A stretch of DNA of 64,000 bases from NCBI RefSeq assembly GCF_949987535.1, contig NC_080078.1, forward strand, positions 28,850,942 through 28,914,941. The letters run 5' to 3'. The translations under genes were made by a program, and so were the position numbers. The notes below the pieces were generated by a model. That model saw nothing but the letters and a program-made list of their open reading frames with translations, made no database searches and was not told the DNA's origin. How positions within the stretch are numbered: position 1 is the stretch's first letter; each line of letters starts with the position of its first letter. Below, one piece after another: positions 22,224-34,600 of this stretch. Source of the DNA: Balaenoptera acutorostrata (lineage: Eukaryota; Chordata; Mammalia; Artiodactyla; Balaenopteridae).

Positions 22224-24394
22224 GATGCATTGTTTCTACTATCAGGTATATACCCACATATGCTCACTTTGTAGAGAAGAGTAAAAAGATAAAAACTGGG
22301 AAAGAGCCAGATAATTCCAAGATAAGTAGGAGAAGAAGAGCAGTGGAGAACTCCTGCACGAGCAGTTAAGAAGACCCAGTAGTGTGACTATGGATTCACC
22401 CCACGTCTGAAAACAAGCATCAGGGATGCAGATGCAGATGCCTGTGTGTCCTGAGATGAGACTCCTGGATGCCCCATCAAGTGTGTTGAGACGGCAGTGA
22501 GGCAGAACAGGAAGCTAAGGTGAGCCCCCCAGTGACTGGGATTCGAGAGACACGGGCTTTGGTCAGGCACTGAGGGAGAAGTCAACACGGGGAAAAGCTG
22601 AGCAAAAATGGGGCTCGCTGCTGGGCCTGAACTGACCAGTAGCTCCACCTTCAGCCCTTCACGGAGCCTCCATCAGGCCACAGCTGGTCAGGGCCCCGGA
22701 GGTAGCAAGGCCCCTGAGTGACGATACAGAACATACTGGAATAAAACCCTAAGTGGTTTCCATCCCAGCAGTAACTATAGCTCCAGCCACTACTGCAAGG
22801 AGTGACCCAGTAACAACCTGTTAAAGTTGACAGACTGAACATGTTAATTTACCTTCACAACCTCTCAAAATCTCATTAAAATACCAATTAAAAATAATTC
22901 CTTCTAAAGGCACCACCTTTAAAGAAAAAGAGAATGAGAGAGAAAACACAACAAAATTTTAGAAGCTGAGAAGAAGGTAGGTAACTGGTGAGGAACCTGA
23001 CAGACCTGAGAAAATTTCATTCTCAGCTACAAGTGGGCAACTGCAAAACACAATCTGATTAAAATGAAAAACTTGCATAAACTGCTAACACGAGACACTT
23101 CTAGGAGCGGGAGTGAACACCAGCTAAAAGTCCAAAGAAGGGATAAAAGCCTGCCTTAAGAAGCAACTAGCAGAAGACTAGGGGTTTATTCTCCAGAAAA
23201 GGTTAAAAAAAAAAAACCCCAAAAAAACAGTAGCTGCGCCTGAGTTGAGGTAGGGGTATCTTACTGAAAACAGAGGTAAAAATAATGCACACTGAACTTT
23301 TGAAGTTTTTCCATTCTTCTTCCCTCCCCACTCCCAGAGCAGCAGGCAGCAGGCATATACCTCTAAGCAAGGGAACAGAAAGTAATTTCCTAGGAATCTA
23401 CCAGCCAAAGAGGAAAGGGCTCAATGTGGGAGGCTTTGCGGGAAAATGGCACAGCCCCTCACCCCACCAAGAAATGATCTGAGATAGTTTTTAATCAGTG
23501 TTTTAGTACCCCACTCTTACATCTGAGAAGACAGCCAGAAATCACCTTACGTTTGAGGCAAGCACCTAAGATGAAAGACAGGGACCAGAATAAACAAATA
23601 GAGAAATCAACACATAGGAAAGAAAAATTATTAAGTGAGAAGAACACTTCAAAAGCAAACTACCGGTAATACTCCCAGAGAGAGAGAAGAAGGTGCAGTT
23701 GAGAAACGGGAAGAGGGAGACACTTGAAAAGAACACAAAGAATGTATAAAAGCCCTTTGGAAAGCAAAACTATGAGAGCAAAAATGGAATACCGTGTATA
23801 AGGAATACATGGTAAAGAAATTTCTAGAGACTAGAGCCAGAGGATGACAAAATGGAGAACAAAAAAGGAAATCAAGAATTACCAAATGAGAAGAGCTCAA
23901 GAAAGAAAAAATAACACAGAGAGGAGGAAGTCAAAGATATAATTCAAGAAATGTCCCAGAACCATCAGACATGAGCGTTGGAAGCTGAAGAGCTCTACTG
24001 AGGATAAGCTTGATGATAAGCGATGCTCACGTGCTCACAGTGAAATTCCACAACACGGGAGACAAAGACGAGAGGGTACAAACTCCTGGAGTGGAAGCAG
24101 AATTTTTACAAAGGATAAAAAAAAATCAGAAATGGCATAGGATTTCTGAACAGCATCACTGTAAGCTAGAAAACAATGAATCTTCAATGTCCTGAGTGGA
24201 ATTATTTCCAACCTGGAATGATCTGCAAAGCCAAACCATGTGAGAAGCAGGTAAAGGCATTTACAGACATGCAACCTCTCAAAAATTTTACCTCCCACCC
24301 AAAGAAAAGAAGAAATCTAGGAAGAGGAAGACAGAGATGCCAAGATATAGGAGATCCAACACAAAAGTGAGTTTGAGAAAATTCTTAATGATAA
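22224..24394. other. unassigned sequence with probable old L1-like remnant
   Basis: No gene was recognised. From about 23940 to 24390 the text ('cagaaccatcagacatgagc', 'acaaaggataaaaaaaaatc', 'ctgtaagctagaaaacaatg', 'cccacccaaagaaaagaaga') resembles an A-rich LINE-derived stretch related to that at 57480-57905. The rest is A-rich with no identifiable unit. Confidence 0.35.
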
Positions 24395-24812
24395 CCAAAG
24401 TGGGAAGAACCTGCAGGCCATCATGGATAAATGGATAAACAAAGTGTGGTATGCCCATACAATGGGTTACTATTCAGCTTTAAAAAGGAATGAAGTACTG
24501 ACACATGCCACAACATGGATGAACCTTGAAAACATGATGTTATGTGAAAAAAGCCACACACGAAAGGCCTCATACTGCATGATTCCATGAAATGTCCAGA
24601 GCGGTATTGATTTCCAAGGGCTGGGAGGAAGGAGTGATGGGGAGTGATTGCTAATGAGTATCAGGTTTCTTTCTGGGGTGATCAAAAATGTTCTGGAAAT
24701 AGAAAATGATGGTTGCACAACCCTGTGAATATACCAAAACCACTGAACTGTGCACTTTAAAGGGGTGAACTGTATAGTATATGAATTATATCTCAATAAA
24801 GGAGGAGTGAAT
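24395..24812 (+). mobile_element. old L1 (L1M-type) 3' end
   Basis: Sense text of an old L1 end: 'gtggtatgcccatacaatgg', 'ctttaaaaaggaatgaagta', 'acaacatggatgaaccttga', 'tgtgcactttaaaggggtga', ending 'tatctcaataaagg'. Related copies lie at 35.7-36.1 and 36.15-36.5 kb. Confidence 0.8.
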
Positions 24813-25169
24813 TGGAGAGTACAGGCCCACTGAGTAGTCAGGCTTCTTCCAGCTACAGGTCAGAGGACCCCAGAAGAGACTGCCTCAGGATGACACTGAT
24901 GACTCAACTGTTTGAAAACACTGAGATTTATATAACTGAGGGAAAATTTGAAGTCGAATTAGTGATAAGTATGCAGAATACCAACAAAATTTAAAAAACA
25001 AAACAGATAATTATTAACTTCAAAGAAATTTACAAGTTGTCTAAAAATACTAATCATGTATCTCATGGCTCAAATGTGGAGAGCATTTTCAGCGTCATAA
25101 TAATGTAATCATGGATCATGGATCGAACCAAAATGATTACATGACTGTGCTAGATTATACGACAGCTGG

Positions 25170-25210
25170 AGGGTGTGTGTGTGTATATGTCTGTCTGTGT
25201 GTGTACACAG
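25170..25210. repeat. (GT)n-like simple repeat
   Basis: Interrupted GT/CTGT tract: 'gggtgtgtgtgtgtatatgt' followed by 'ctgtctgtgtgtgtacac'. Confidence 0.8.
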
Positions 25211-25525
25211 TTCAAGGGCACGGAGGATCAGAGAATGCTACCTTTCATCTTCCACAATGAGAAATCAATAAACAACACCTACAACTAAAAAATCAACAAG
25301 TGGCAATAGACACACATTCAGAGATATCAAGGTAACTACTAAAACAATCAGTTAAAAAAGTCTGAAGCAGTTGCTTGTGAGGAGTGGGAAATGGGGGAAG
25401 ATGGTGGCTAGAAGTATCAGGTCCTTTACCACAAGGCTATGTACAAAAGCTCAATTTTTTAAAAAACTAAACTCAATTTTATTTGGTGAAATAAAAATTT
25501 TTTTAATTTTTAAATAAAAAGCTGA

Positions 25526-25853
25526 GGGGCTTCCCTGGTGGCGCAGTGGTTGGGAGTCTGCCTGCCAATGCAGGGGACGCGGGTTTGAGCCCTGGTCTGG
25601 GAGGATCCCACATGCCGCAGAGCAACTAGGCCCGTGAGCCACAACTACTGAGCCTGCGCGTCTGGAGCCTGTGCTCCGCAACGGGAGAGGCCGCGACAGT
25701 GAGAGGCCCGCACACTGCGATGAGGAGTGGCCCCCGCTCACCGCAACTGGAGAAAGCCCTCGTACAGAAACAAAGACCCAACACAGCCAAAAATAAATAA
25801 ATTAATTAAAGAAATGTTTAAAAATAAAAAAATGAAAAAATATAAAAAATAAA
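25526..25853 (+). mobile_element. CHR-type tRNA-Glu SINE
   Basis: A complete SINE with tRNA head, CHR body and an extended A/T-rich tail with AAAT units. It is flanked by a perfect 14-bp duplication, AAATAAAAAGCTGA (25512-25525 and 25854-25867). It sits at the left edge of the L1 that follows. Confidence 0.95.
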
Positions 25854-25867
25854 AAATAAAAAGCTGA

Positions 25868-27865
25868 AAGGCTGAAAGCATTTCCTCTAAGATCAGGAAT
25901 AAGATAAAGATGCCCACTCCAGCCACTTTTATTCAGCACAGTATTGGAAGTCCTAGCCACGGCAATCAGACAAGAAAAAGAAATAAAAGGAATCTAAATT
26001 GGAAAGGAAGAAGTAAAACCGGCACTGTTTGCTGATGACATGATACTATACATAGAAAATCCTGAAGATACCACCAGAAAAATGACTAGAGCGCATTAAT
26101 GAACTCAGTAAAGTTACAGGATATAAAAATAATATTCAGAAATCTGTTGCATTTCTCTACATTAATAATGAACTATTAATAAAGACAAATTTAAAAAACA
26201 ATCCCATTTACCATCACATCAAAAAGAATAAAATGCCTAGGAATAAATCTAACCAAGGAGGCAAAAGACCTGTACTCAGAAAACTATAAGACACTGATGA
26301 AAGAAACTGAAGATAACACAAACAGACAGAAAGATACACTGTGTTCATGGATTGAAAAAATTAGTATTGTTAAAATGACCATAATACCCAAGGCAATCTA
26401 CAGATTCAATGCAATCCCTATCAAAATACCAATGGCATTTTCCACAGAACTAGAATACTTCTAAAATATGTATGGAAATACAAAAGACCCCATTTAACCA
26501 AAACAATCTGGAGAAAGAACAGAGCTGGAGGCATCACACTCCTTGATTTCAGACAAGACTACAAAGCTACAGCAATCAAAACAGTACAGTACTGGCATAA
26601 AAACAGGCATATAGATCAATGGAAGAGAAGAGAGAGCCCAGAAATAAACCCACGCACTTTTGGTCAATTAATCTACAACAAAGGAGGCAAGAATATATAA
26701 TGGGGAAAAGACAGTCTTTTCAATTACTGGTACTGGGAAAACTGGACAGATACATGTAAAAGAATGAAATCAGAACATTTCTCACACCATATACAAAAAT
26801 AAATTCAAAATGAATTAAAGAACTAAATGTAAGACCAGAAACTATAAAACTCCTAAAAGAAAACATAGGCAGAACACTGTTTGACATAAATTGCAGTGGT
26901 ATTTTTTTTGGATCTGTCTCCTAAGGCAAAGGAAACAAAAGCAAAAATAAGCAAATGGGACCTAATTAAACTTAAAAGCTTTTGCACAGCAAAGGAAACC
27001 ATAAACAACAGCAAAAAAGACAACCTACTGAATAGGAGAAAATATTTGCAAATAATATAACCAACAGGGGGCTAATATCCAAAATATAAAAACAGCTCAT
27101 ACAACTCAATACCAAACAACAACAACAACAACCCGACTTTAAAATGGTCAGAAGATCTGAATAGACATTTTTCAAAAAGAGATATACAGATAGCAAACAG
27201 GCACACGAAAAGATGTTCAACGCTCCTAATCATCATTGAAATGCAAATCAAAACCACAATGCAGCATCACCTCACACCTATCAAAATGGCTATCATCAAG
27301 AGACCACAAATAACAAATGCTGGCAAGAATATATATTGCTGCAGCCTCTGTGAAAAACAGTATGAAGGTTCCTCAAAAAACTAAAAATAGAACTACCGGG
27401 CTTCCCTGGTGGTGCAGTGGTTGAGAGTCTGCCTGCCAATGCAGGGGACACGGGTTCGAGCCCTGGTCTGGGAAGATCCCACATGCCGCGGAGCAACTGG
27501 GCCTGTGAGCCACAACTACTGAGCCTGCGCGTCTGGAGCCTGTGCTCCGCAACAAGAGAGGCCGCGATAGTGAGAGGCCTGCGCACCACGATGAAGAGTG
27601 GCCCCCGCTCGCCGCAACTAGAGAAAGTCCTCGCACAGAAAAAAAAAGGCTCCTCTGAGGACTTCAGGTTAAAAAAAAAAAAAAAAAAATAGAACTACCA
27701 TATGATCCAGCAATTCCATTCCTGGGTATTTATCTGAAGAAAATGAAAACACTAATTTGAAAAGATACAAACACCCCAGTGTTCATAGGAGCATTATTTA
27801 CAATTGCCAAGATCTGGAAGCAACCTAAGTGTCCATCAACAGATGAGTGGATAAAGATGTATCTC
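25868..27865 (+). mobile_element. L1 ORF2 fragment (about 1.7 kb without insert)
   Basis: Continuous L1 ORF2 text from 'gctgaaagcatttcctctaa' through 'gttacaggatataaaaataa' and 'cagattcaatgcaatcccta' to 'gaagcaacctaagtgtccat'. It ends abruptly before the 3' UTR, so it is truncated at the 3' side. Many frame breaks make it non-functional. A SINE is nested at 27398-27684. Confidence 0.9.
27398..27684 (+). mobile_element. CHR-type tRNA-Glu SINE (nested in L1)
   Basis: A full SINE ('gggcttccctggtggtgcag' onward) with poly(A) tail, flanked by a perfect 15-bp duplication, AAAAATAGAACTACC (27383-27397 and 27685-27699). L1 ORF2 text continues on both sides. The internal B-box word 'gggttcgagccc' is intact. 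Confidence 0.96.
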
Positions 27866-28590
27866 TATAGCTTATAGATTAATATTAGGAAAGTGAGGGG
27901 AGCCATCTCATTGGTTAGACACTCCCCGCCTCTCTACTGGCAACGTGAGCTATGGCGAGGCACCAGAAGTCAGCTGTCCCTTTAGCTGAAGTTTGTACAA
28001 GCACCACCATCTGATTTGTGTATTTTCAAGTCAAGAAGATTTCATCTGCCTCGGGAGCAAGAGAACATTCAGGCGTTCAAGGAAGACAGCATAATAAAAG
28101 TGTGAGTAACGCCAAGTCATTTGAGAGCCACAAATGGCAGCTCACAGCACCATCTCACACACTCTGCACATCCTCCAGTAAACCAATCAACTTGGAGAGG
28201 ACCAACTGCGATTGAATTCTGCAGGTCAAATCTGAACACCCGATACAAACATTTGTGATGATCACACTTCAAGTCTGTTGTTGTTGTTTTAAGATACCTA
28301 TTTCCTGAGAGTGATCTATTAGTCTTGGAACAGAAAGACAGACAACTTAACAGCCCAGGAGGCAACTCTATTCGTGTCCAAAATAGCTCACTCTGAATTC
28401 CAGAGTACAAGACTATGCCATCTTAAACCTAAAATTGTTTCATTAACAATCTCGGTCCATATGTTGAGTTACTTTGAAAGTGTTCAGAACTTGACCTTCT
28501 GCCCTGCTCAAGCACTGCATGAAGAGGGCAGCTGCTGGTCCCCAACAGGACAGAAAGAAACTTTCACCCACATGGTTAGATATTTCAACC
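27866..28590. other. unassigned non-coding sequence
   Basis: No repeat or gene was recognised. There is a short (GTT)n run at about 28276-28290. Confidence 0.4.
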
Positions 28591-28599
28591 ATGGATAAG

Positions 28600-28960
28600 A
28601 AACTTAAGCTGTATAGTAGCCACCCCCCACCTTATCTGCAATTTTACTTCCCACGGTTTCAGTTACCTGTGGTCAACCGTGGTCCAAAAATATTAAATGG
28701 AAAATTCCAGAAATAAATAATTTGTAAGTTTTAAATCATGCACCATTCTGAGTAGCATGGTGAAACCTTACGCTACCCTGCTCTGTCCTGCCCAGGATGT
28801 GACTCACCTCTTTGGGCAGAGTATCCAATGCTGTATATACGACCTGCCCATTAGTACAGGAAAAAAAACAGCATACATGGGATGTGGTACTATGGGCAGT
28901 TTCAGGCATCCCCTGGGCTCTTGGAACGTATCCCGGGAGGATGGGCGGGGAGGGCACTGT
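28600..28960 (+). mobile_element. Tigger/MER2-like DNA transposon fragment
   Basis: The text 'caccttatctgcaattttac', 'ggtttcagttacctgtggtc', 'aaatattaaatggaaaattc' and 'ccattctgagtagcatggtg' is the 5' region of a common Tigger/pogo-type mammalian element. The right part decays by about 28960. No transposase frame remains. Confidence 0.65.
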
Positions 28961-30050
28961 GTTGAAAAGACCAAAACATAAACACAGGTCCAAAAGCAAA
29001 ACCGGGTAAGGGCTATATTTAATTTGCTAAACGAAATTTGAAAGCTACATCTATACACAATGGCTTCTCATATAAATAAAACAATGATATTGCTTCATCT
29101 TACACAGCACTTTGGAGCCTCCATATAGAACTCAGTCTGGCCAGCTGAGGTTTGTGCCAAAGGTGAAGCTACCTACATTGTCTGTCTAGCACAGAATGCC
29201 CCATAACCCAAGCAACCTAGTGAATATCCACATTATTCACAGGAACATCTACACTTTATTCACTTGTACATACTCTGAGTAGTCAGCAGTTTTCTCCGGT
29301 ATTTCCTTGATGGCATAATTATCGAAGTTAGACTCCAAATGGAAAAAATTTGGCAAAAATAATAAGCCTTCTCTCTTTAAATCCAAATAGACACTGAAAC
29401 TGTGTTTGGTAGAAGCACAAAGACACTGACTTTAAATCAGAACTATTTTTCATGTTCCAGAAGAGCTGTGGGTTTGTTAGCACCAATAGCAGGTTTAAAT
29501 GAAACTTAGGGAACATGACACAGTTTTTCACCTCCTTGCTGCCTGCCGAGGCGTCTGTGATAAGTCACCTGAAATAAGCAGACACTATGCTGGTCTCACT
29601 AGCAGGCAAAGCACCAGAGAACACATGGGGGGTTTTGCCTAAATTATTTTAAGCAAAACTTCAGATACCATGGAGAGCAGCATGGCAAACAGTACGATAA
29701 GGTTACTGTTTTGCTTTCAATTTGAACAAGCTTAGCCTGACCCGGATGCAAACAGTATGAGATGCTGGTGGTGAAAGAGGATAAAGAACCATTTAAAATT
29801 CAGAGATGGTTCCCTTGAACATTCTAATACACAAAAGGAGGTGTGCCAGGTCCTATAACAGGGGGCTGGGTTTGGTGTGATGGGAATCTGGGACACGTGC
29901 AGGTTCCAAAGGAGAACAGTTCCTCCTGGGTAAGGTGACTGTGATCCTTACAAAACAGCAGGTACGCACACTTGTTCAAGCAAAGGAAACAGTCTTCATA
30001 ATAACAGCATCTACCGTCCTCCAAGCACTCGCTGAGGCAGGGGGAGAGCA
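28961..30050. other. unassigned non-coding sequence
   Basis: About 1.1 kb without a recognised gene. It is mostly unique-looking sequence, and part of it could be conserved non-coding DNA, but nothing specific supports this. Confidence 0.35.
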
Positions 30051-30054
30051 TGGT

Positions 30055-30160
30055 GAATGAGACAGTGTGAGCTCTGCAATCAGACAGATATCAGGTGCAA
30101 AGTCTGGCCCCACCACTCAGCAGTGAGTGACCTTGGGCAAGTGTTGCATCCTTTCACTCA
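30055..30160 (+). mobile_element. MIR-like fragment
   Basis: 'gagctctgcaatcagacaga' with 'ctggccccaccactcagcag' and 'gtgaccttgggcaagtgt' gives the left half of a MIR. Confidence 0.65.
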
Positions 30161-30179
30161 ACAACTGGCTACTTAAGAT

Positions 30180-31440
30180 TCATTACATGCCAGGTACTAG
30201 ACACTAGATACTTAATACAGGGATGTATGGGGGCGGGGAGGGGGGCGGTGGGGAATGCCAGTATGAGGCTTACACTCTAGTGGGAGGAGTCAGAAAATAA
30301 CTCTTTAATATGTCAGGCTGTAAGAAGTGCTCTGGGAGGGTTAAAGCATGGTGGTGGAGAAATACCAATTATATAAAGTATAAGGAAAGGCCTCACCATG
30401 GAGGTACCATCTGAGCATAGACCAGAATAAAGTGGGGGAGTGAGCCATGCAAAGCCCTGGGGGGGGGAGAGCAATCCTGGGAATGGCAAGTGCAAAGGCC
30501 CTGAGGTAGGCACAGGCCTAATGTGTTCCAGGAACAGTAGGAAGGCCAGTGTGGCTTAAGGATAATGCATGAGGAAGAGATCGACAGGAAATGAGACCAC
30601 AGAGGAGATGGCAGGGGTTTGCAGGCTATGGTATTTTATTCTGAGCAAAACAGGAAGCCCCTGGAAGACTCTGAACAAAAGGTGGTACTATCAGACTTAT
30701 TTTTTTTAAAGATCATTCTACTGGCTCTATGAAGGGGCAAGTGTGGAAGCTGCGAGGAGAGGTGTAGTGGCTGGGGACGTACCCAGCTCAGGTCTCCCTT
30801 CAAGGGAGAACTCACTGCTCTACCAGTAGCAAGGAATGCAGTTAGCTGACAACCGCCAGCTGCAGCCCCTTCCAGATGCGCTACTCCTCCAGGACAGCCC
30901 TAGCCAGTGGCTGAGCACAGAGAGGTACCTCGGGGCAATGTGGGACCCCTCTAATGAGCAATCCTTGCGCAGAGCTCCCCACCAAGGTGGGTGGGCAAAA
31001 CTGTGTTAAATCTGCATCCAAATCTGAGGCTCTCCCTGCCCGATGCTGCCTGCCCCCTTTATATTTCACAGGCATTATCCCCCAGGGCACCTCCTGTGCC
31101 CCTAACTTTGTAGCAGCATCTTCTTCCGAGAGAATCCAGGGCACACAGCTGGTTAGGGCGCTATGGCAGTGGTCCAGGCAGGGGGCGATGATGCTGGCCT
31201 GGACCATGGGGACAGCAACGGGTGTGACAAGCAGTAGAAGAGATCGAGAAAGAAAAGCCAGATTTGATGTGGGGTTGGGTGAAGACAGGAGTCAATGTAA
31301 CACCAAGATTTTTGGCCTCAGGAACCTGCAGAATGGAACCATCATCTGACTGAGCAGGGGAGACTGGGGAAAGAGCAGGGCGAGTGACCACCAGGAGTTT
31401 GGTTTTCAGACAAGCTAGGTTTGATACAACCATGTCTAAG
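30180..31440 (-). mobile_element. L2 LINE, antisense, long
   Basis: A long antisense L2: 'acatgccaggtactagacac' and 'cttacactctagtgggagga', then 'caaaggccctgaggtaggca', 'ggaaggccagtgtggcttaa', 'ggtattttattctgagcaaa' and 'catggggacagcaacgggtg'. A non-L2 stretch appears inserted at about 30780-31130 (antiparallel open frames there have no domain). Ancient and fragmented. Confidence 0.65.
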
Positions 31441-31569
31441 AGGTAATATCAAAAATGCAGAAACACGTGAGTCTAGAGTTTAGGGGAGAGGTCAGGGTTG
31501 GAGACACAAAATTAGGAGACAAGAGCATCAGGATAAGAACCATAGAATTAGGTGAGACCACCTACCTTT

Positions 31570-31870
31570 GAAAGCTGAGTTTCCTCCTGTTGTAAAATAG
31601 TCACAGTAATAGCCCCAACCCCAAAGAACCACAGGATGAAACACCACAATGCAGGCGAAGCACTCAGCACCGTGTGCAGCCAGGAGTACAGATGTTGTTA
31701 CTGTTGGGGTCACCCTTCTACCGTGCTTCTGCCTCGCCAGGCACACTGCTGAGCACATTATTATATTATGTATTGTTCTCACAATAAACGTGCACGGTAG
31801 ATATTATTAACCCAGGAAAATGAGTTTCCAAGGCGTTAAGGGGCTAGCCCAAGGTCAGACAGGTACCAAA
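31570..31870 (+). mobile_element. MIR-like SINE fragments
   Basis: The second part is clear MIR: 'gcacactgctgagcacatta', 'aataaacgtgcacggtagat', 'attattaacccaggaaaatg', 'gggctagcccaaggtcagac'. The first part (31570-31720) is weaker. Confidence 0.6.
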
Positions 31871-32788
31871 GGGGAGGTTCAGGACGAAACCCAAGCCCAT
31901 GTTCCTTCCCCCACAGCACGCTCCCGCCCCAGCCCCGTCAGCAGCTGAGTAACTAAGGGAGAGTCGTTCACTCTCTGGTTCAGACCTTCGTCCAGCAGGC
32001 ATTCATGAGGCCCAAAAGCTAAGGAGAGGTTGAGAGGTTTCTCTCCCCGCCCCAAGGTTACAACGCAGACAGAGGGACCCCAACACTGCCACCAGCCCCT
32101 GCACGGCTCCAGCGTCACAGAACCAGGTGTCACCAGGGCAGCAAGTTTCCGGCATCTCTCAGAAGAGCTTCTGGCAGGGCTGTCTGAGTTACCGCTGAAC
32201 ATGTTCAGGCTTTTTAGGGATGGGGCAACCAATGAACTTTGGCTGCTAGTCAGCTAATTTCGACCTTGAGGAAGGGAGTCCCCCAAAACTGAGAAATCTT
32301 GATTCAACCTAGAGTCTCCCATGAGAAGCCAGGCCATAGTACTTGGGAAAGAAGGTGGTGAAACAGACGAGATCGTGGCATGGAAAAGGAATGGCCGCCC
32401 CCAACTGGAGCAGGAAAAGGTTCCACCTCCCTGCCATGGTCTCAGGCTGCAGCACAGACAGAACATCTACAGGCAGCAAGAAAGGGGAAAAGCTACTGTT
32501 TACGGAGCCCGATGAGCCGATGATTCATATCATCTCATATCCGGCTCGAAATACCACTGTGCGGTATTTCCACCGCAACGATGAGGAAATGGAGGCGTGG
32601 GTTCTTTTACAACACCGTACTACAAACCCCAGTCTGCTTGATTTCAAAGCCCCATGCTCTCCCCAACTCACCACACTGCCTCCCTACCTCTTGAGCCTAC
32701 TGGCCACTGTGTCACCAATTTCCACCTGTGACAGACTTCGCAGGCCACATGCTGAAACCTCAGAGGAAACCTACTTCCCTACATGCAT

Positions 32789-32792
<4 letters not shown>
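31871..32792. other. unassigned non-coding sequence
   Basis: No confident feature. A 185-codon plus-strand open frame (32343-32900) runs into the CA microsatellite and encodes its His-Thr repeat. It has no domain and is not treated as a gene. Confidence 0.4.

Positions 32793-32822
<30 letters not shown>
32791..32822. repeat. (CA)n microsatellite
   Basis: About 15 uninterrupted CA units. Confidence 0.95.
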
Positions 32823-32824
<2 letters not shown>

Positions 32825-33164
32825 TACACATGCTTACATTTTTGGTTGCCTGCTCACAGGTAACTATAAATTTCAAACTCTCCAGAAAGCTGAAACCTGA
32901 TTCTCCAAAAACTTGATAAACACCCAGTCACCTCACAGATAGATGATTCTCTGGTTAAAATCAGGGGACACGTGATAGCCAAGCTAAGAAAATGTTACCC
33001 AACAGTGTCTTAGCACGTGACATCCACACCAACAACGTCTATCCAAGGGGTGCACGCTCGTCTGTATCCCTCAAAACAGGACCAGGAACCATGGGATCGA
33101 GAGGGATACTGTTTTTCTAACAGACAAAGAATTATATACATGATCAGAAGTACAGAAGTGTGGA

Positions 33165-33350
33165 CAGAGACACAAGTGCATCCCTGGATTCAAACCTTAG
33201 CTCTGTCACTAAGGAGAGTGAGACCATAGGCACATGACTTCAAGTCTCTGAGCCTCAGTTTCCTCATCTGTAAAAGGGGATAATAATACCTCTTGTGAGG
33301 ATTAAACAAAAGAATACAAGCTACTTTATATTCTCGCTCCAAGCACTAAA
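33165..33350 (+). mobile_element. MIR SINE
   Basis: Well-kept MIR: 'ggattcaaaccttagctctg', 'ctctgagcctcagtttcctc', 'atctgtaaaaggggataata', 'gaggattaaacaaaagaata'. Confidence 0.85.
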
Positions 33351-34405
33351 GATATGACAGTTTTTTAAAGGCAAATATAAAGTGAGAGTCTGCCTTCTTT
33401 TTCAAATCAGAAAGTCCTTTCATTAGAAGTTTCCATCTCCTCTAGGCCTTTCCAGAGAAATCTGCTCGCCTGTGTAGATGCCACATCTCTCTTCCAAGGG
33501 ATCATCTAAATATATAACACATGCACAGGGACAGCTGGGAATGGCTGGTGCATAAAACCAGAACTGTCATCACACCCTTCGCCAACCACATTTTCACCTG
33601 CTCATGTGATGCAGCCTAGCAGAGGCTCTGATGGAAACTTGAGAGATGTCTTTCTCCCCCTAAGTGAAAAGCAGTTTGAGAGTGAAAACCACTCTGTTGC
33701 TGGAATAAAACAAGCAGCTGGGCATGCCAGACGGAGCAATTTCTTGCCGTGATCTAAGTGGTGCAAAAGTGTTTGCTGAACAGAACTCTGGACCTGACCA
33801 CGCTCTACAGACCCACGAGGGTCAGCTTGTCAGCAATGGGACAAGATGACATGGACGGCTTCAAATGTTGTTTACAAAACTGTTCATTCCAAAACAGATA
33901 TATCTAGGTTCAAGAATTCCACTAGTAGCAGAAATGTGTGTAATGTGCTTCCATTTGGGCGGAAGGGAGAGGGGAGGGAGGGAGGAGGAAAGGCACGAGC
34001 TGGACGTCTACTGGTCGTCTGAGCAAGGACACAGGGCCAACCCGAGCTGTTAACCCCGGTCACCTGGGTGTGGAGAGCAGTAGATAACAATCAGTGTTTT
34101 CACTCTAAACCTCTGAATCATTTTATTCGGAACAACAAGCACGTGTGACTTCTGCAATTCATTCTTACAGCAGCAATGCCACATTTATCAGAGGCAGGAA
34201 TTGTTCATCTGTAAGCCCTGGGTTTACGGGCATCAAACCTTCCTTAGGAAATCACTGTACAACCTGCCCTTAAGAAGAGGCTCTTGGAATTTCAAAAGCC
34301 CATGTGGAAGATTTCTGTGAACTGCCTCGGTCCCTAGGACTCTGCACCATCCCACAGGCAAATGTGGTGCAGTTTTAAAAAAAGGAAATGTGTCAACAGA
34401 ATGAG
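33351..34405. other. unassigned non-coding sequence
   Basis: About 1 kb with no repeat or gene recognised. A G/A-rich run lies at about 33960-33990. Parts may be conserved non-coding DNA, but this cannot be judged from one sequence. Confidence 0.35.
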
Positions 34406-34600
34406 AAGGACACAACAGTGCAAAAGGCATAGTGCTTGACTTGGGTTCAAATGCCAGCTGGGCCCCTTTCTGCAAGGTCCTCAGCTGCCCTGAGCCCAGT
34501 CTCCTGCTTGGTAAAGAGGGGATAATCACACCCATCCTGCAGGGCAACAATGGAGGATTCCCAGAGAAAAGAGATGAAGCGGCTAGCAGAGGCCCGGTGC
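34406..34600 (+). mobile_element. MIR-like SINE
   Basis: 'gcttgacttgggttcaaatg', 'ccagctgggcccctttctgc', 'agtctcctgcttggtaaaga' and 'ggggataatcacacccatcc' follow the MIR order with moderate divergence. Confidence 0.65.

Noticed and set aside
25868..27865. Possible active L1 ORF2
   Set aside because: Many frame breaks, a nested SINE and no 3' UTR. A dead fragment.
32343..32900. 185-codon plus-strand frame with a His-Thr repeat
   Set aside because: The repeat is the translated CA microsatellite. The rest has no domain and the frame is not supported by splice sites.
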